Notes: generated by a model from the sequence alone, not told the origin. A DNA stretch of 45,560 bases from Enorma massiliensis phI (GCF_000311845.1 NZ_HE978575.1:17846-63405), one strand, 5' to 3'. Positions 25,413 to 33,975 are shown, numbered from the stretch's first letter. A program made the numbers and translations.

Positions 25413-26189
25413 ATGACCAAGTTCAGCCACGTCATCATCCGTCGTCCCGGCAAGTCGCTTAGCAACGGCATCACGAGCGCGCCGGAGCTCGGCCAGCCCA
25501 TTTACGAGCGCGCCATCGAGGAGCACTACGACTACGAGCACGCTCTCGAGCAGTGCGGCGTTGACGTCACGGTGCTTCCCGCTCTCGAGCAGTACCCCGA
25601 CAGCTGCTTCGTCGAGGATCCCGCGGTCATCACCCGTTGCGGCGCCATCATCACCAATCCGGGTGCCGACTCCCGCAACGGCGAGAAGGACGAGATTGAG
25701 CCGGTCGTTCGTCGGTTCTTCGACGACGAGCATGTGAAGCACATCGTGAGCCCCGGTACCCTCGATGGCGGCGACGTCATGATGGTGGGCGACCACTTCT
25801 ACGTGGGCCGCTCCGCGCGCACCAATGAGGAGGGCATCCGCCAGTTCATCGAGATCCTCGAGGGCTGGGGTCTCGAGGGCTCCGAGGTCCCGCTGGAGGA
25901 GGTCCTGCACCTCAAGACCGGCGTGAACTACATCGAGAACAACAACATGCTGGTTTCGGGCGAGTTCATCGACAAGCCGGACTTTGCCCAGTACAACAAG
26001 ATCGTTGTGCCCGAGGAAGAGGCCTACGGTGCCAACTGCATCTGGGTGAACGACACCGTCATCGTTGCCGAGGGCTACCCGACCGTGCTCAAGGCGGTCC
26101 AGGACCTGGGCTACAAGACGCTCGTGGTCGATACCTCCGAGTACCGCAAGGTCGACGGCGGCCTTTCCTGCCTGTCGCTGCGTTTCTAA
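25413..26189 (+). CDS. Dimethylarginine dimethylaminohydrolase-family enzyme
   Basis: A 258-residue enzyme of the guanidine-modifying superfamily, close to the 254 residues of Pseudomonas dimethylarginine dimethylaminohydrolase. Features: FSHVIIRRPGKSLSNGITS at the N-terminus, PDSCFVEDPAVI, GTLDGGDVM, the histidine of LHLKTGVNY (His166) and the nucleophile Cys253 in LSCLSLRF near the C-terminus. The family hydrolyses methylated arginines to citrulline and methylamines; the motifs are unlike classical arginine deiminase, but activity on arginine itself cannot be excluded. ATG 25413 follows AAGGAGG. An ArcD-like antiporter gene follows after a terminator. No enzyme that consumes citrulline is in the window. 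Confidence 0.85.
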   Translation: MTKFSHVIIRRPGKSLSNGITSAPELGQPIYERAIEEHYDYEHALEQCGVDVTVLPALEQYPDSCFVEDPAVITRCGAIITNPGADSRNGEKDEIEPVVRRFFDDEHVKHIVSPGTLDGGDVMMVGDHFYVGRSARTNEEGIRQFIEILEGWGLEGSEVPLEEVLHLKTGVNYIENNNMLVSGEFIDKPDFAQYNKIVVPEEEAYGANCIWVNDTVIVAEGYPTVLKAVQDLGYKTLVVDTSEYRKVDGGLSCLSLRF

Positions 26190-26202
26190 GGTGTTCTTTT
26201 CG

Positions 26203-26231
26203 GGGGCCGGCCTGCGTGTCGGCCCCTTTTT
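26203..26231 (+). terminator. Rho-independent terminator after the dimethylarginase gene
   Basis: GGGGCCG (26203-26209) pairs with CGGCCCC (26220-26226), followed by TTTTT. It sits between the enzyme and antiporter genes, so it probably sets a lower level for the antiporter by partial readthrough. Confidence 0.75.
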
Positions 26232-26261
26232 ACGTCTACGCAAGTAGGGAAGGGAGCTCGT

Positions 26262-27743
26262 ATGGCACAGGACCATGAGGTCGTCGAGCGCGTTGGCGAC
26301 GACGGTATCATCGATCCTAACGGTCTCGATCTTTTCCGCCTCACGATGATGGTCATTACCGCGAGTATCTGCGGCGGCATCTTCTCGCTCGCGGGCGATA
26401 TGGCCGCTGGCGGTGCGAACTCCGGCGCCGTCATCGTCTCGTGGGCCATCTGTTTCATTGGCGTGTTCGCACTCATGATGGTGTTCAACGGCCTGTCGCA
26501 AGCGCGCCCTGATCTTACGGGCGGCATCTATGCGTATGCCGCTGCAGGATTTGGCGATTACGTAGGCTTTAATTCCGCTTGGGGCTATTGGATCAGCGCA
26601 TGCCTCTCGAACGTGAGCTTCGCATTGCTGCTCTTCAGCGCGCTGGGGTATTTCTTCCCGGTGTTCGGTGAGGGCAACAACATGATTTCAATCATCTGCG
26701 CGAGCGTGTTCCTGTGGTTCCTCACGTTTTTGGTTACGCGCGGGGTTAAAGAGGCCGCTGGCATCAACACAATCGTCACGCTGGCGAAGCTCGTTCCGCT
26801 TGGCATGTTCGTGTTGTCCATCGTGCTTCTGGGCAAATTCAACCCGGATATCTTTATGGATAACTTCTGGGGCGAGCCCGGAGGCCCGAGTTTTGGTGAA
26901 CAGGTCGTCTCGACCATGATCGCGCTCGTCTGGGTGTTCACGGGCATCGAGGGCGCCGTCGTTATCTCGGGTCGTGCAAAATACGTGAAAGACGTAGGAC
27001 GAGCGACGGCTTTCGGTTTCATCGCCGTCTTCGTGCTCTACCTCATCATCTCGCTGCTCTCCCTCGGCATCATGCCGCGTGAAGAGATGGCCCAGCTCGC
27101 AACGCCCTCCATGGCGGGCATTCTTGAGCGCGCCATCGGTCCGGTAGGGGCGGCGGTCGTAAATCTCGGCGTGGTCCTCTCGCTTGTGGGCGCCATGCTC
27201 GGGTATGTGATCATCGCTTCCGAGACACCCTTCGAGGCTGCGCGCCAGGGCTCGTTCCCCAAGTCGTTCACCAAGACCAACGATCGCGGCGCCCCGATCG
27301 TGACGGTGCTTGTAAGCTCGAGCATCACCCAGCTGTTCCTTGTGCTATCTGCGGTTGCGGCAAGTACGTATCAGTTCTTCTATTCGTGCGCAGTCAACAC
27401 CATCCTCATCCCCTATGTGTGCTCCGCAGCCTATTACATGGTGATCGGCTGGAAGAACGAGCACCTGGACGGCCCTCGTGCGCCCAAACTCGCGACTGCG
27501 CGGTTCTTCGGCACGCTCGGCTTCATCTATACGATCTTCCTCGTGTGGTCTACGGGCCTTCAGGGTGTGATGATCACGACGATCCTGTTTGCCCCGGGCA
27601 TCTTGGTGTATGCGGCAGGAGAGAAGGGGCGCGGCAAGCCGGTGCTTCCTGCTGCGCATGACAAGGTCATAGCCTTGGTGGTCGTCATCGTTGCTCTTAT
27701 CTCGCTGTACCTGCATTTTTCTGGGATTGCCCCGATTGTGTAG
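26262..27743 (+). CDS. Amino acid antiporter, ArcD/basic amino acid-polyamine (APA) type
   Basis: A 493-residue transporter with about twelve membrane segments. The first carries the GGGIFSLAGD-like loop (CGGIFSLAGDMAAGG, residues 38-52); other family features are ARPDLTGGIYAYAAAGFG, WVFTGIEGAVVISGRAK and the region TPFEAARQGSFPKSFTKTN. These fit the arginine/ornithine antiporter group (ArcD, APC superfamily). Next to the dimethylarginase it probably imports a (methyl)arginine in exchange for citrulline or another product, but substrate cannot be read from sequence. ATG 26262 follows GGGAAGGGAG. It is the last gene of this small locus. Confidence 0.88.
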   Translation: MAQDHEVVERVGDDGIIDPNGLDLFRLTMMVITASICGGIFSLAGDMAAGGANSGAVIVSWAICFIGVFALMMVFNGLSQARPDLTGGIYAYAAAGFGDYVGFNSAWGYWISACLSNVSFALLLFSALGYFFPVFGEGNNMISIICASVFLWFLTFLVTRGVKEAAGINTIVTLAKLVPLGMFVLSIVLLGKFNPDIFMDNFWGEPGGPSFGEQVVSTMIALVWVFTGIEGAVVISGRAKYVKDVGRATAFGFIAVFVLYLIISLLSLGIMPREEMAQLATPSMAGILERAIGPVGAAVVNLGVVLSLVGAMLGYVIIASETPFEAARQGSFPKSFTKTNDRGAPIVTVLVSSSITQLFLVLSAVAASTYQFFYSCAVNTILIPYVCSAAYYMVIGWKNEHLDGPRAPKLATARFFGTLGFIYTIFLVWSTGLQGVMITTILFAPGILVYAAGEKGRGKPVLPAAHDKVIALVVVIVALISLYLHFSGIAPIV

Positions 27744-27927
27744 GCGAGCGGCGTCCGGTGGGCGCCAGAAAACCTGCTGTTTGGCGATTGCCTGCTCCTA
27801 TGGGGGCGTTGGTGAGGCTACACTTTAGTCCAAGAAAGCGGCGCGCCCTGGGTGGCGCGTCGCCTTGGATTCGCGCAATGCGCCTCGGGGCTACGGGGTC
27901 TATCGAGCGCGGGAAGGGGAGGTTGAC

Positions 27928-28800
27928 ATGTACTGTCCTCACTGTGGTTCTCAATTGCCAGACGGGGCTGCATTTTGCGGGCATTGCGGCAAGCCGGTAG
28001 CGCCCCAGCCTGTTGCGGGTGCAGCCCAGCCCAACGCGAGCGCGCCCCAGCCTGCTCCGGCACCCTCGCCAGTTGCGGGGCAGCAATCTGCGCCCCCGTT
28101 CGCCGCAGCTCCCGGTTCCGTCCCGCCGGGTGTTCCGCCGGCGCCAGCGGGCCAAAGCCCCTTCGATGTCAAGCCGCCTAAAAAGCCGTTCCGCGTGACC
28201 CGTGGCATGGCCATCGGCATCTTGGCGGTCGCCGTGGTTGCCGTAGTGGCCATCGTGCTCGCGGTCTCCGGCGTATTTGGCGGCGGGGCGCACAAGAGCG
28301 CGCAGGGCATCGCCGACCAGACGGACGCTCTCTTCGACGACCTTATGCAGAGCGACTTCGATTCTGCTGCGTTCGAGAAGTTCGGCAGCGGCATCATCGA
28401 CCTTATTCCGCCCGAGTTCATCGACTCGGCGCTTGAGGAGACCGGCCGTACGCGCGAAGAGCTGATCCAGTACATGGGCAGCTCGCTTGGCGGTAGCATG
28501 GAATACTATGCGTCAACGCTTTCAAGCTATACGGACATGTTCACCATCTCGATCGATGTGGAGCTGGGCGATAGGCTCGATAGCTACGACATAGAGAGCA
28601 TCAACGATGCCCTTGCGTCAAGCGGATGCGACGGCGTTGTTACCGAGGGCTACTATCTTACCGGCGAGGTCTCCGTTACCTTCAACGAGGATTATGAAGG
28701 CTATAGCGCCGGTGAAACCGAGAGCGAGGACATGGGGAACATCGGCGTGTGCGCGATCAAGATCGGCAATTCCTGGTACCTCTGGCCCGGCGTGTACTAG
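27928..28800 (+). CDS. Zinc-ribbon membrane protein with extracytoplasmic domain
   Basis: A 290-residue protein with four parts: a zinc ribbon (Cys3, Cys6, Cys17, Cys20 in CPHCGSQLPDGAAFCGHC), a Pro/Ala-rich linker to about residue 90, one transmembrane helix (about 96-118) and a soluble C-terminal domain of about 170 residues that should lie outside the membrane and that I do not recognise. Such zinc-ribbon-plus-helix proteins are common in Gram-positive bacteria and mostly uncharacterised. ATG 27928 follows AAGGGGAGG. It appears to be a single-gene unit, ended by a hairpin shared with the converging C39 peptidase gene. Confidence 0.85.
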   Translation: MYCPHCGSQLPDGAAFCGHCGKPVAPQPVAGAAQPNASAPQPAPAPSPVAGQQSAPPFAAAPGSVPPGVPPAPAGQSPFDVKPPKKPFRVTRGMAIGILAVAVVAVVAIVLAVSGVFGGGAHKSAQGIADQTDALFDDLMQSDFDSAAFEKFGSGIIDLIPPEFIDSALEETGRTREELIQYMGSSLGGSMEYYASTLSSYTDMFTISIDVELGDRLDSYDIESINDALASSGCDGVVTEGYYLTGEVSVTFNEDYEGYSAGETESEDMGNIGVCAIKIGNSWYLWPGVY

Positions 28801-28844
28801 CGCGCCGCGCACCGGCTGCTGAGCTGGTTCTACATAACGATTAG

Positions 28845-28880
28845 GCGGGCGGCCTCGGTTCATATCGGGGCCGCCCGCTT
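28845..28880. terminator. Hairpin between converging genes, probable bidirectional terminator
   Basis: GCGGGCGGCC (28845-28854) pairs perfectly with GGCCGCCCGC (28869-28878) around a 14-base loop. T-runs are poor on both sides, but the position between two converging genes supports a terminator role. Confidence 0.5.
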
Positions 28881-28946
28881 CGCGTTGGCGAGCGCGAGCC
28901 CCGCAAAGCCCCGCAAAGCGGCCTCAGCGCATCTCGGGGCCGCTTG

Positions 28947-30440
28947 CTATGCGGTGAAGGCCCAGCATGCGGTGGTCTGGCCCAAAATGCGGTCGACGCT
29001 CCACTTTTGCGCGCTCCGCAGGCTGCTGTTGGGGTCGTGGACCGTGAGCATGCCTGCATCGTCGATGCCGGAAAGTACGATGAAGTGGCCCACCGAGGTG
29101 AAGTCGCCAGGGGCCACGGCGCAGATGACCGGCTGTCCTGCCTCGAGCGCCGTAGATATCGCGTTTGGCGTGAGTTCGAGTTCTCGGCTGGAGAACCCGA
29201 GCTTGCTCGGCATCTCGGTCATGAAGCGCCACTCCGTTGCGCCGGTTGGCGCGTAACTGCCTGCGTCGGCGCGTGCGCACATGTCGGCGGGCGTGAGGTC
29301 GGTGTTGCCTGTTAGGTAAATGTAGACCATGGTGAGGCAGGTGGGGCCGCAGCCGTTGAGCGCCACGGTGGCTCCTGCGTAGGGCTTCTGGGCCCAGAGC
29401 GGGTCGGTCTGGAAAAGGTAGGGCATGCTGCCCTGCTGCCACGATGAGCGCTGCGTGGATGCGGGAAGCTGCCCTATGCTCATGGGGGTGAGGTCGAGAA
29501 GCTTCGCCTCGGCAGTGGCATCCGCGCCAGCCGAAGGCACGAAGAAAACGGTTGAGGCGAGCGTGAGCACCAGGGCACCTATGCAGGATGGCGCGAGCAC
29601 GGCGCGCAGCCGAACGGGTTGGCGGCGCCCCCGTCTGCTCCACGAGCTGCCCCGATAGGAGCCCCGTGCGAACGTGCTGCGCCCAGAGCGCGGCGCACCG
29701 CCCGACCAGCGGCGGCGCGATGAGCGGGAGGAGAATACGGCGTGAGGGTTTCGCCGGCCAAACAGGCGGCCGAACAGCTTGCTCACGGCGCTTCCCAGCG
29801 CGCTTACGAGGGCGGCCGCGACCATGGCGATGGTGCCTAAGATGCGCGCGGCCCTGTTGGCGGTAGGCGGATAGGGCCCGGTGGGGCCTCTTCGGGGGCC
29901 TACTGCCCGCCCGGCAACCCGCCCGGCATTACGCATGGACGCGCGTCCGTTGCGCCCGGGGGCATGGCTGCTTTCGCGTACCGAGATGTGCCCGCCGCGC
30001 GATTCCGGGCTGCGAGGACTTCCGGCATTGTCGCGCTGCTCCCGGCGGCGGAGAGATCCGGCATCGCCGCGCGATTCCTGGCGCGGGCTTCCGGCATCGC
30101 CTCGCTGGATGCGGCGAGGCATGGCATCGTTGGGGGAGGGACGGCCCCTGCGTTCGTGGCGGGATGCGGCCTCGCTGCCTTGGGTGGAGTGGCCGTGCGG
30201 CATGGCGCTATGCCCGCTGCGATGGCCGGGAGCGCCTGGCTGGCGTTCGGCTTGACGCTCTCTAGGGGCGGGCGCCCCCACCGGCTCCTGTTCGTGAGGG
30301 AAGGTCGCATGTTGGTGCGGCGGGCGATAGGAGGCGAGGCGTGCCGATCGGGGCGTGGGCATCCCAACGCCCGTGTCCGAGCCGCGGGGCGTCTGGCCCT
30401 GTGGATGGTTATCCGCTTCGTCGCGTTGTCCCTGTGGCAC
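28947..30440 (-). CDS. C39-type peptidase-like protein with long disordered basic N-terminus
   Basis: A 497-residue protein. Residues 1 to about 190 are rich in Arg, Pro, Gly and Ser, with near-repeats of GDAGS (GDAGSPR, GDAGSLR, DNAGSPR). A hydrophobic stretch follows near 198-215, a very basic segment, a second hydrophobic helix near 280-305 ending VPSAGADA, then the extracytoplasmic domain with NGCGPTCLTM (Cys near 361), GHFIVLSGI (His near 453) and HDPNSS, the Cys-His-Asp pattern of the papain-like C39 fold. The role is unknown; peptidase or a cell-wall function is possible. I chose GTG 30440 because GGGAGGGAGG lies 8-9 bases upstream; longer frames lack a ribosome-binding site. Confidence 0.75.
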   Translation of the reverse strand: MPQGQRDEADNHPQGQTPRGSDTGVGMPTPRSARLASYRPPHQHATFPHEQEPVGAPAPRERQAERQPGAPGHRSGHSAMPHGHSTQGSEAASRHERRGRPSPNDAMPRRIQRGDAGSPRQESRGDAGSLRRREQRDNAGSPRSPESRGGHISVRESSHAPGRNGRASMRNAGRVAGRAVGPRRGPTGPYPPTANRAARILGTIAMVAAALVSALGSAVSKLFGRLFGRRNPHAVFSSRSSRRRWSGGAPRSGRSTFARGSYRGSSWSRRGRRQPVRLRAVLAPSCIGALVLTLASTVFFVPSAGADATAEAKLLDLTPMSIGQLPASTQRSSWQQGSMPYLFQTDPLWAQKPYAGATVALNGCGPTCLTMVYIYLTGNTDLTPADMCARADAGSYAPTGATEWRFMTEMPSKLGFSSRELELTPNAISTALEAGQPVICAVAPGDFTSVGHFIVLSGIDDAGMLTVHDPNSSLRSAQKWSVDRILGQTTACWAFTA

Positions 30441-30662
30441 GGCGACGCACCTCCCTCCCAACATCTGCATGTTTACGCACCATGGTATCGCATCGTCGCA
30501 GGGTTTCCCGGCAATTCCGGCGGGCATCGTATGAGCGGTATGTTTCCCCGGGCATTGGCGGGTATCTTGCGGTTCGCGTTGGGCATAATGGAACAGAACG
30601 ACTCGGAGGCGCATGGCAGCATGGGAACACGCCCGCTGCCGCGGTGCGCGGGAAGGGGCGAC

Positions 30663-31607
30663 ATGCCTGCGCTCATCACCCATCACCTCTTTGGCGAGGA
30701 AAGTATCGATAGGCTACCAGCGGGAATCATCGGAAGCGATGATGAACGCATGGCGTTTCTGCTGGCAAACCAAGGCCCTGATCCATTCTTCTTCCGCGTG
30801 CGCACACCGCATATCGCCGAGTGCATGGGGCTCGCCCAGGCCATGCATCGCTGCCGCATCTCCCAGCAGTTCGCGGCACTGCGCGACGGGGTGTCGCATC
30901 TACGCCAGCACGATGCCCAGATTGGCCGCGCCTTCGCTTTGGGCATGCTCTCTCATTACGTGCTCGACCGCAATGCCCATCCGTTCGTCTACGCCCAGCA
31001 ATGGGGCGTGCAGGAAGTCGATGAGACGCTCGAAGATGCGGGGAGCCAGGTGCATGCCATCATCGAAAGCGACCTGGACGTCCTTATGCTCCAGATTAAG
31101 CGCGGGGGCGCAACTACGGAGGACTGCCCGCCTGCATGCGAGCTCGTGACGACCGATCGTATCAACAAGGTTGCCGGAACGCTTATGAGCCACACGGCGC
31201 TCAGCGTATTCGGTCTTTCGGTAGGAGCTCCCGAGTACGGCGGCGCCGTGGCCGACATGAAGCTCGCCTACCAGCTCGTCGAGCCGGCGAATGCGCCAAT
31301 CTCGCAGGTTCTCGGGCTCATCGAGGGAGCCGTGCGCGGACATTCGCTGCTGGCTTCGCTCGCGCACCGGGTGACTACCGAGCCTCCGCTTCGTGCGGGC
31401 AACATGGGGCATTTGGAGTGGGAGAATCCGTTCACCAGGGCGGTCTCGTTCGAGAGCTTCCCCGAGGTGTTCGACCGGGCGCTGGACGATTACGAAGGTG
31501 CTGCACGCGCCTTCGTGGACGGGGTTCCCATGGAAGAGGTTACGAACCGCGTGAACTACTCCGGACGCCCCCTTGCCGACGACGAGGAGCTTGAGGAAGA
31601 CGATTAG
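30663..31607 (+). CDS. Zinc-dependent phospholipase C-like protein
   Basis: A 314-residue protein matching the zinc-dependent phospholipase C-like family: N-terminal ITHHLFGEE, FLLANQGPDPFFF, and the histidine-rich GMLSHYVLDRNAHPFVYAQ near residues 96-114, followed by IIESDLDVLM. There is no signal peptide, so despite the family name it is probably cytoplasmic, and a metal-dependent role in lipid or other metabolism is all that can be proposed. The acidic tail ends EELEEDD. ATG 30663 follows GGGAAGGGG. A much longer open frame runs upstream to 29964 but overlaps the coding region of the divergent C39 gene; I reject that extension. Confidence 0.82.
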   Translation: MPALITHHLFGEESIDRLPAGIIGSDDERMAFLLANQGPDPFFFRVRTPHIAECMGLAQAMHRCRISQQFAALRDGVSHLRQHDAQIGRAFALGMLSHYVLDRNAHPFVYAQQWGVQEVDETLEDAGSQVHAIIESDLDVLMLQIKRGGATTEDCPPACELVTTDRINKVAGTLMSHTALSVFGLSVGAPEYGGAVADMKLAYQLVEPANAPISQVLGLIEGAVRGHSLLASLAHRVTTEPPLRAGNMGHLEWENPFTRAVSFESFPEVFDRALDDYEGAARAFVDGVPMEEVTNRVNYSGRPLADDEELEEDD

Positions 31608-31805
31608 CCCCTGAGGCCGGCCTGTGGCCGAAAGGCCGGTACCGATGACGGCGCCCTGCCGCTGGGTGCGGCGGTGCCCCATGGCGGCATCCGGCTCAGG
31701 GCTGGCCTCTTTACTAAATCCTGACGGTGCTTTTCTGTTTGGTGCCGTACCATATAAGGCTGTTTTGCATGCGCCTCGCGCGTGCGCATGGGGAAGGAAG
31801 CAGTC

Positions 31806-33056
31806 GTGAACTACACCAAGCAGGAACGCAACTGGGTCATGTACGACGTGGGCAATTCTGCCCTCGTCCTCTTCAACACGTCGGTCGTGCCCATCTACTT
31901 CGACGCGATCAACACGGGGGCCTCCTCTGCGGAGCTCGTGACCGCATGGGCAAACGCCCAGACGGTGGCGTCGCTCGTGGTGGCGCTGCTCATGCCCGTT
32001 CTGGGGTCGCTCGCCGATTATGCGGGCAACAAGATCAAGTTCTTCCTTGGCTTCTTCCTCACGGGTCTCGTGCTCTGCTTCGCGCAGGCTATCCCCATGG
32101 GTGCCATGCCGTTTCTCGTGGTGTACGTGCTGTGCACCATCGGGCTCAACTCGTCGATGACGTTCTACGACGCCATGCTCCCCGATATCACCACCGACGA
32201 TCGCATGGACACCGTGTCTTCCTCCGGATACGCGTGGGGCTACATCGGGTCGTGCGTGCCGTTCATCGTGTGCATCCTGCTCATCCTGGTGGGACCCTCG
32301 GCTCTGGGTCTCGATATGCTCTTCTGCGTGCAGGTTTCGTTTATCATCACGGGCATTTGGTGGCTTGCGTTCACCGTGCCGCTCGTGCGCACGTATAAGC
32401 AGCGCTACGCCAAGGAGCTCGCACCTGGCGAGACGTTCGGCGGAGAGGTGGTCAAGACCATCCGCGGCCTCGGCACCACGATGCGCCGCATCGCCGAGGA
32501 CCGGGCGATTCTCATCTACATGATTGCCTTCTTCTTCTACATCGACGGCGTGCATACGGTCATCTCGATGGCGACAACCTACGGCACGTCGCTCGGCCTC
32601 GATTCGACCGCGCTCATCCTGGCCCTGCTCGTCACGCAGTTTGTGGCGTTCCCCTCCGCGATTGCGTATGGATCGCTTGCCAAGAAGTACGGAACCCTGC
32701 GCATGATTCTCATCGCGGTTGCTGCCTACGTGGGCATCGTGCTCTTCGCGGCGTTCTTCCTCAAGAGCGAGGTGGAGTTCTGGATTCTCGCTGTGGTGGT
32801 GGGTATGTTCCAGGGCGGTATCCAGGCGCTCTCGCGCAGCTATTTCGGCAAGCTCATCCCCAAGGAGCGTTCGAACGAGTACTACGGCTTCTTTGATATC
32901 TTCGGGCGCTATGCGAGCGTCATGGGAACTCTGCTAGTATCTGTCGTGACATCGCTCACGGGGGATGCTTCTTTAGGAGTGCTTTCCATCGGGATCCTGT
33001 TGGTCGTGGGCTTTGTCATGCTCATCAGGCTCTCTCGAATCAAGGGCCTGGCGTAG
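31806..33056 (+). CDS. MFS transporter, UMF1/Atg22-like
   Basis: A 416-residue transporter with about twelve membrane helices. The start region ERNWVMYDVGNSALVLFNTSVVPIYF and the loop LGSLADYAGNKIKFFLGFF are typical of the UMF1 group of major facilitator proteins related to vacuolar Atg22; GGIQALSRSYFGKLIPKERSNEYYGFFD is also characteristic. Substrates of bacterial members are largely unknown; efflux of amino acids is possible by analogy. The start is GTG 31806 behind GGGGAAGGAAG; an in-frame ATG at 31782 lacks a site. It is followed by the large palindromic repeat at 33076-33201, which probably ends its transcript. Confidence 0.88.
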   Translation: MNYTKQERNWVMYDVGNSALVLFNTSVVPIYFDAINTGASSAELVTAWANAQTVASLVVALLMPVLGSLADYAGNKIKFFLGFFLTGLVLCFAQAIPMGAMPFLVVYVLCTIGLNSSMTFYDAMLPDITTDDRMDTVSSSGYAWGYIGSCVPFIVCILLILVGPSALGLDMLFCVQVSFIITGIWWLAFTVPLVRTYKQRYAKELAPGETFGGEVVKTIRGLGTTMRRIAEDRAILIYMIAFFFYIDGVHTVISMATTYGTSLGLDSTALILALLVTQFVAFPSAIAYGSLAKKYGTLRMILIAVAAYVGIVLFAAFFLKSEVEFWILAVVVGMFQGGIQALSRSYFGKLIPKERSNEYYGFFDIFGRYASVMGTLLVSVVTSLTGDASLGVLSIGILLVVGFVMLIRLSRIKGLA

Positions 33057-33075
33057 GGCCGGGCGCGACGGTCCA

Positions 33076-33201
33076 GGTGGTCTCTTTTGGGACGGGTCCG
33101 TTTTGACCCATTTGAGTCGTTTTGGGACGGGTCCGTTTTGACCCATCGCGGCCGAAGTGGGTCAAATGGATCAAAATAGACCCGTCCCAAAAGAGACCAC
33201 C
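33076..33201. repeat. Large palindrome built of three TTTTGGGACGGGTC units
   Basis: Bases 33076-33098 are the exact reverse complement of 33179-33201 (23 bp). The symmetry continues inward with mismatches to about 33118 and 33160, and a third unit in direct orientation (TTTTGGGACGGGTCCGTTTT) lies at about 33120-33139. A related single unit is at 8358. The whole could fold into one long cruciform or RNA hairpin and sits directly after the MFS gene. It looks like a dispersed palindromic element rather than a simple terminator. Confidence 0.85.
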
Positions 33202-33215
33202 CGCCGGCACGTCTG

Positions 33216-33261
33216 ATGAGCATTCAAGTAAAGCCCTCCAACATAGAAGGTGAATGCTCAT
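33216..33261 (+). promoter_or_regulatory. Leader hairpin that sequesters the queT start codon
   Basis: ATGAGCATTC (33216-33225) is the exact reverse complement of GAATGCTCAT (33252-33261), which includes the first two bases of the ATG start codon. The ribosome-binding site GAAGGTGA lies in the 26-base loop, together with CCCTCC, which could pair with GAAGG. This is the layout expected of translational control. It does not match the preQ1-I or preQ1-II consensus that I remember, although preQ1 riboswitches do control this transporter family. Confidence 0.5.
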
Positions 33262-33847
33262 GAAATCGAATGAAGTCGCCCGTATAGGGGTCATCGCTGC
33301 CGTGTACGCGGCATGCACGCTCATCGCGCTGCTCTTCCTTGGCAGCCTGGCCTGGGGCCCCATCCAGTTCCGCGTGTCCGAGGCGCTCTGCGCGCTCGCG
33401 CTCTTCACCCCGGCTGCCATTCCGGGGCTTACGCTCGGGTGCGCTATCGCCAACGTCGCCAACATCGCGCTTTCCGGCACGGGCATGCTCGGCCTGCTCG
33501 ATGTGGTCTTCGGCTCGCTCGCCACGTTTGCGGGCGCCTGCTTTACCTGGAAGATGAGGAAGCATCCTCTCGTGGCGCTCGCCGGCCCGGTGATTGCCAA
33601 CGCCCTCATCGTCCCTGCCTATTTGCCCATTCTTTTGCAGGCAACCGGCTTCTACACGATTCCCTTCACATCCATATCCCTCGATGGTGCCTGGCCTCTC
33701 ATGTATCTCTTTGGACTGGTGACCACGGGCGCCGGCGAAGCGGTTATCATGTATGTGCTGGGATATCCGTTGAGTAAGTCGCTTGCTCGCACGCCGTACT
33801 TCAAGGCGGATTCGCCCTTTGCGGAAGCGCGGGGCGCCTCGCATTAG
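33260..33847 (+). CDS. queT: QueT family transporter, queuosine precursor uptake
   Basis: A 195-residue protein with five or six hydrophobic segments and the QueT-family sequence pattern: AAVYAACTLIALLFLGSLAW, GPIQFRVSEALCALALFTP, ANVANI and LDVVFGSLATF. QueT proteins are substrate-binding (S) components of ECF transporters thought to take up queuosine precursors such as preQ1; no ECF ATPase genes are adjacent, so a shared energising module elsewhere is expected. ATG 33260 gives a proper 7-9 base distance from the GAAGGTGA site, while ATG 33254 is too close. A hairpin covering the start codon suggests regulation at translation. Confidence 0.82.
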   Translation: MKSNEVARIGVIAAVYAACTLIALLFLGSLAWGPIQFRVSEALCALALFTPAAIPGLTLGCAIANVANIALSGTGMLGLLDVVFGSLATFAGACFTWKMRKHPLVALAGPVIANALIVPAYLPILLQATGFYTIPFTSISLDGAWPLMYLFGLVTTGAGEAVIMYVLGYPLSKSLARTPYFKADSPFAEARGASH

Positions 33848-33975
33848 CGATTGGGGGATCGCTCGGGGCGGCCAACCGCTTCTCGCGGCGATATCTCGCG
33901 CGCGTGCGGAAAGCCGGCGTGCTCGATGAGGCTCTGTGCCTGGGGCAGGTGCAGAGCCAGAGACGAGAGGTCGTG

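Noticed and set aside
29964-30662. N-terminal extension of the phospholipase C-like protein
   Set aside because: It would overlap most of the N-terminal coding region of the divergent C39 gene, has no ribosome-binding site at 29964, and the family sequence begins at 30663 after GGGAAGGGG.
33201-33262. Classical preQ1 riboswitch upstream of queT
   Set aside because: I could not find the pseudoknot-forming A-rich tail or the conserved core of class I, or the longer layout of class II; only the start-codon hairpin is supported.
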